A stretch of DNA of 64,000 nt from Kitasatospora aureofaciens (GTDB taxonomy: Bacteria; Actinomycetota; Actinomycetes; Streptomycetales; Streptomycetaceae), in NCBI RefSeq assembly GCF_001188955.3, contig NZ_JPRF03000027.1:1-64000 (forward strand), in the 5' to 3' direction. Every line of letters starts with the position of its first letter. Within the stretch, counting starts at the first letter, position 1. The translations under genes and the position numbers were made by a program. Below, one piece after another: positions 60,793-64,000 of the stretch. Below the pieces are notes generated by a model. It had not been told where the DNA came from, ran no database searches, and was given only the letters and a program-made list of their open reading frames with translations.

Positions 60793-61287
60793 GTGACGAC
60801 GCGAGCCACCGAGGCGGTCGACGAGGCCGTCCGCGGGCGGGCGCTGCTGCGGCAGCGGCGGCCGGTGGCGGAGCTGGCCCGGGAGACGGGTCGGAGCGCC
60901 CGGCACCTCCAGGACCGGTTCCGCCGGGAGACCGGCCTCACCCCCAAGACGGCCGCCCGGGTGATCCGCTTCGACCGGGCCCGACACCTGCTCACGGCCG
61001 GTCCGCCGCCCCGGCCGGCGGAACCAGCGCCCCGCCGCGGCTACTTCGACCAGGCGCAGACGGCGCCGGGCGGGTGGCCGGCCCTGCCGGGCAGCTTCAG
61101 CGCGTACGTGGTGACCGCCGACCCGGACGGCGTTCACGCCCGGGCCGTCGCCGCCGGGGCCCGGGTCACCGCCGGGCTGCACGGGACCGACCACGGCTCG
61201 CGTGACTTCGCCGCCGCCGACCCGGAGGGCGACCACTGGTACTTCGGGACGTACCCGGGCGCCCCACGGCCCGTCCCGGGCTGCTGA
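60793..61287 (+). pseudogene. AraC HTH / VOC chimera, probably a decayed regulator
   Basis: 164 residues from GTG 60793. Residues about 25-65 are the second half of an AraC HTH (ARETGRSARHLQDRFRRETG, LTPKTAARVIRFDRARHLL). RGYFDQAQ then resembles the start of the second AraC helix. It is followed directly by a VOC/glyoxalase half-domain (SAYVVTADPDGVHARAVAAG, HGSRDFAAADPEGDHWYFGT). The AraC sensor, HTH end and half the VOC fold are missing, suggesting internal deletion of an AraC-VOC protein. It is an open frame, so it could still be translated. Confidence 0.5.
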
Positions 61288-61374
61288 CACCCGGGCGGTG
61301 GTCGCGGGCGGCGACGGCCGTGCCGGGGCAGACTGACTGCGGGGGCCACCCGCGGGAGTCTTCGGAGACGGCCC

Positions 61375-63201
61375 ATGCCGCAGATGACGGTGGACGGACG
61401 CACCCTCGCCCTGTCCCACCTCGACAAGGTGTACTACCCGCGCGTCGGCACCCTGAAGGGCGACGTGCTGCGCTACTACGCCGCCGTGCACACCGTCCTG
61501 CTCCCCCATCTGCGCGACCGCCCGGTGTCCTTCCTACGCTGCCCGGACGGTGTGGAGGCGGAGGTGTTCGTCGCCAAGAACCCGCCGCCGGGCACCCCGG
61601 AGTGGGTGCGCACGGTGGACGTGCCCAGCACCGGCGGCGAGCTGCGCCAGGTGGTGCTGGAGGACGGCGCGGCGCTGCTGGCGGTCGCCAACCTGGGCTG
61701 CCTGGAACTGCACGTCCCGCAGTGGCACGCCGCCGCGCCGGCCCTGGCGGACCGGCTGGTCCTGGACCTTGATCCGGGCGAGGGCGCGAACGTCCTCACC
61801 TGCCGGGCGGTCGCGCTGCTGCTGCGCGAGCGGCTGGCCGCGGACGGGCTGTCGGCCTGGGTGAAGACCTCCGGCTCCAAGGGCCTGCACCTGCTGGTGC
61901 CGATCGAGCCGACGCCCAGTGCCACGGTCTCCGGGTACGCGAAGGCGCTGGCCGCCGCGCTGGAGGTCGAGCACCCGGACCTGGTGGTGCACACCATGGC
62001 CAAGGCCCGCCGCCGGGGCCGGGTGCTGGTCGACTGGTCGCAGAACAACGCCAAGAAGACCACCGCCGCTCCGTACACCCTGCGCGCCCGGCCACTGCCG
62101 ACGGTCTCCACCCCGCTGTCCTGGGGCGAGCTCGAACGGGCGAGCGGGGAGACCGAGCTGGTCTTCACACTCGCCGAGCTGCCGGGACGGCTGGCGGCGC
62201 ACGGCGACCTGTTCGCGCCGCTGCTGGACCCCGAGCAGGCCCGGCCGCTGCCCGCCGCACCCACGGCCCGGGAGGCGCCCGCCGCACCCACCGCCCGGCC
62301 GGCCCCGGAGCAGCCCCGGCAGGTGCTGCAGCCGCCCGTCGAGGTGATGCGCCCCGCCGCCGTCACCGCCGTGCCGCCCGCCGACGGGCTGGGCGGGGGC
62401 GGCGTGCAGTACGAGCTGAAGCTGGACGGCTTCCGCTGCGTCGCCTTCGCCCGCGGTGACCGTCCGGCGTTCCTGCAGTCCCGCAGCGGCCGCGACCTCG
62501 CCCCCGAGTTCCCGCCGATCGCCGCCGCCGTCGCCCGGCTGCCGGAGGGGCTGGTGCTGGACGCCGAGCTGGTCGCCTGGCGGGCCGGGCGGTTCGCCTT
62601 CGAGGAGCTGCTGCACACCCGCCAGGCCCGGGCCGCTGCAGCGGACGTGGTGCTCGGGCTGATCGCCTTCGACCTGCTCGCCCTGCCCGGCCGCGACGTC
62701 CGGCGCCTGCCGCTCACCGACCGGCGCCGCCTGCTACTGGCCGCCCTGGCCGACGTCCCGCCGCCGATCCAGCCGGTGATGGCCACCACGGACCGGACGG
62801 AGGCGCTGGAGTGGGTGGAGCAGCTGGCCGACACCGGCGTGGAGGGCCTGGTCTGCAAGGCCGCGGCCTCCCCCTACCGAGCGCGCGGCGCGGGCCGCGC
62901 CTGGGTCAAGTACCGGCGCAGCGACACCCTGGACGCCACCGTCCGCGCCCTCACCGGTCCGGCCTCCCGGCCGTACGCGCTGGTGCTCCAACTCGACGAC
63001 GGCCGGGTGTTCCTCACCACCCCCAGGCTCACCCCCGTCCAGGCCCGCGAGGTCGCCCAGGTCGCCGGGCCGTTGCTCGGGCCGCCCGCAACCGACCCCG
63101 ACCACGGCCGGGTGCACCCGCTCACCGGCCCGCTGCGCGCCGAACTCACCCTCACCGGGCGCCCGCCCACTGCCACCTTCGTCCGGTTGCGCGGGGACTG
63201 A
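61375..63201 (+). CDS. ligD: LigD-type DNA polymerase-ATP-dependent DNA ligase
   Basis: 608 residues. N-terminal archaeo-eukaryotic-primase polymerase domain (about 1-285): LSHLDKVYYP, VSFLRCPDG, LVLDLDPGEG with the metal Asp pair, TSGSKGLHLLVPIEP and VDWSQNNAKKTTAAPYTLR. A Pro/Ala linker (about 290-320) leads to the ligase domain with motif I YELKLDGFR (Lys349 is the AMP-accepting Lys), EGLVLDAELVAW, GVEGLVCKAAASPYR and the WVKYRR block, then an OB domain. The 3'-phosphoesterase domain of mycobacterial LigD is absent. Acts in Ku-dependent end joining; no ku gene is in view. Confidence 0.92.
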   Translation: MPQMTVDGRTLALSHLDKVYYPRVGTLKGDVLRYYAAVHTVLLPHLRDRPVSFLRCPDGVEAEVFVAKNPPPGTPEWVRTVDVPSTGGELRQVVLEDGAALLAVANLGCLELHVPQWHAAAPALADRLVLDLDPGEGANVLTCRAVALLLRERLAADGLSAWVKTSGSKGLHLLVPIEPTPSATVSGYAKALAAALEVEHPDLVVHTMAKARRRGRVLVDWSQNNAKKTTAAPYTLRARPLPTVSTPLSWGELERASGETELVFTLAELPGRLAAHGDLFAPLLDPEQARPLPAAPTAREAPAAPTARPAPEQPRQVLQPPVEVMRPAAVTAVPPADGLGGGGVQYELKLDGFRCVAFARGDRPAFLQSRSGRDLAPEFPPIAAAVARLPEGLVLDAELVAWRAGRFAFEELLHTRQARAAAADVVLGLIAFDLLALPGRDVRRLPLTDRRRLLLAALADVPPPIQPVMATTDRTEALEWVEQLADTGVEGLVCKAAASPYRARGAGRAWVKYRRSDTLDATVRALTGPASRPYALVLQLDDGRVFLTTPRLTPVQAREVAQVAGPLLGPPATDPDHGRVHPLTGPLRAELTLTGRPPTATFVRLRGD

Positions 63202-63272
63202 CCCACGGAGTCCACCGGAGCGGGTTCAGCTCGTCCGGGGTCAGGCCTGAGGGCACACCATGCGTGCGCGCC

Positions 63273-63857
63273 TCACGTGCGCCGCTTCGCCACCGCGTGA
63301 ACGAACTCGGTGACCAGCGCGTCCTCGAACACCGGCAGGTCCGCCGGCTTGCGGCTGGTCACCAGCGGGCCCGGCCCGTCCCGGCAGACGTGCACCTCCT
63401 CGTCCACCCACCGGGCACCCGCGTTGACCAGGTCCGTCCGCAGGCTCGGCCAGGAGGTGAGGGTGCGGCCGCGGACGGCGTCGGCCTCGATCAGCGTCCA
63501 CGCGGCGTGGCAGATCGCCGCCACCGGGCGGCCGGAGGCGCAGCACGCGTGCACGAAGGAGACCGCCGCCCGGTCCAGCCGCAGCTGGTCCGGGTTGGCG
63601 ACGCCGCCGGGCAGCACCAGCCCGTCGTAGTCGGCCGGGTCCGCCTCCGCGACCGGGCCGTCCACCGCGAAGGTGTCGCCGGGCTCGTGGTGCCGGACGG
63701 CCCGGACCCAACCGGGGGCGGTGGAGAGCAGGCGCGGGACGCCGCCGGACTCGGCGACCGCCTGCCAGGGCGAGGTGAGTTCCTGCTGCTCGACGCCGTA
63801 CGGGGCGACCAGGAACGCGATCGTCCGGCCGGTCAGGGTGGTCAGCGGCCAGCCCAT
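63273..63857 (-). CDS. DJ-1/PfpI family protein
   Basis: 194 residues from ATG 63857. A flavodoxin-like fold with YDGLVLPGGVANPDQLR, the nucleophile elbow AAICHAAW (Cys116) and TLTSWPSLRTDLVNAGARWV. This is the PfpI/YhbO-like subgroup, associated with glyoxalase, deglycase or stress functions. The upstream gene (minus strand) ends only 3 nt before this ATG, so the two are cotranscribed. Confidence 0.92.
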   Translation of the reverse strand: MGWPLTTLTGRTIAFLVAPYGVEQQELTSPWQAVAESGGVPRLLSTAPGWVRAVRHHEPGDTFAVDGPVAEADPADYDGLVLPGGVANPDQLRLDRAAVSFVHACCASGRPVAAICHAAWTLIEADAVRGRTLTSWPSLRTDLVNAGARWVDEEVHVCRDGPGPLVTSRKPADLPVFEDALVTEFVHAVAKRRT

Positions 63858-63860
63858 GGC

Positions 63861-64000
63861 TCAGTGCGGGCGGCGGGTGGTGAGGTCCTCGGCGGGCGGC
63901 GGGGCGGTGCCGACCCGGGCGCGGGGGCAGTCGAGGTGGACGGTGCGGTCCAGGTGGTCGACCCTGGCGACCAGGCCGACCGGAACGAGCACCCGGGCGC
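63861..64000 (-). CDS. PRC-barrel-like protein, C-terminal part (runs off window)
   Basis: The minus-strand frame ending in TGA (63861-63863) reads VLVPVGLVARVDHLDRTVHL and ends PPPAEDLTTRRPH. The VPVGLVARVDH pattern is typical of the end of actinobacterial PRC-barrel stress proteins. The 5' part lies beyond the right edge. Confidence 0.6.
   Translation of the reverse strand, partial: ARVLVPVGLVARVDHLDRTVHLDCPRARVGTAPPPAEDLTTRRPH

Overview
The window is very GC-rich with strongly GC-biased third codon positions, many GTG starts and translationally coupled overlaps. It carries several families typical of filamentous actinomycetes: streptophobe, DUF6777, DUF6542, DUF6126, an EshA-type encapsulin and several SpoIIE phosphatases. 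This points to a Streptomycetaceae chromosome (Streptomyces or Kitasatospora). The mixture of accessory genes with many decayed gene remnants suggests an arm or other flexible region rather than the conserved core. That placement is inference.

Layout. 1-14.9 kb: a truncated left-edge gene, a Ser/Thr kinase, membrane and secreted proteins (DUF1304, streptophobe, DUF6777), a nucleotidyltransferase pair, cell-wall genes (LCP ligase with DUF6542, transglycosylase, galE) and a large secreted zinc metallopeptidase with fibronectin-III and ricin domains. 15.2-17.7 kb: the most unusual gene, one 817-residue reading frame joining a complete cytochrome P450 to a complete class I terpene cyclase. 17.7-31 kb: regulator-effector pairs (ArsR/DUF6126, MocR/methyltransferase, MarR/EamA transporter/oxidoreductase), a NodB deacetylase, a GH3 hydrolase, a secreted alpha/beta hydrolase and a second transglycosylase. 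30.7-36.3 kb: GbsR-type regulator divergent from an ABC exporter, TerD, a lipoprotein phosphatase and a methyltransferase.

36.7-40.1 kb: DUF4239, a Pro-rich surface protein and a family 2B encapsulin shell with a cyclic-nucleotide-binding-like insertion. 40.7-52 kb: a signalling block with three SpoIIE/PP2C phosphatases around an ABC sugar importer whose three genes overlap by 4 nt, plus a cyclase-family hydrolase and a secreted Gly-rich protein. 52.3-64 kb: a second MocR regulator, universal stress protein, FMN-binding protein, AraC regulator, secreted PIG-L deacetylase with a propeller-like tail, a stand-alone alanyl-tRNA synthetase catalytic core preceded by an Ala-rich short ORF, CBS protein, a LigD-type polymerase-ligase, a DJ-1/PfpI protein and a PRC-barrel-like gene running off the edge.

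A recurrent theme is intergenic debris: fragments of a GH18 chitinase, a glycosidase-type C-terminal beta domain, a P450 heme loop, an Rpf/transglycosylase domain, an AraC/VOC chimera and two unnamed proteins lie between intact genes. Several local regulators have visible candidate operators: three copies of a 12-bp palindrome at marR/eamA, GGTCCA repeats at the MocR gene and an AT-rich palindrome before arsR. All functional calls rest on reading motifs in the translated sequence; no database search was run.
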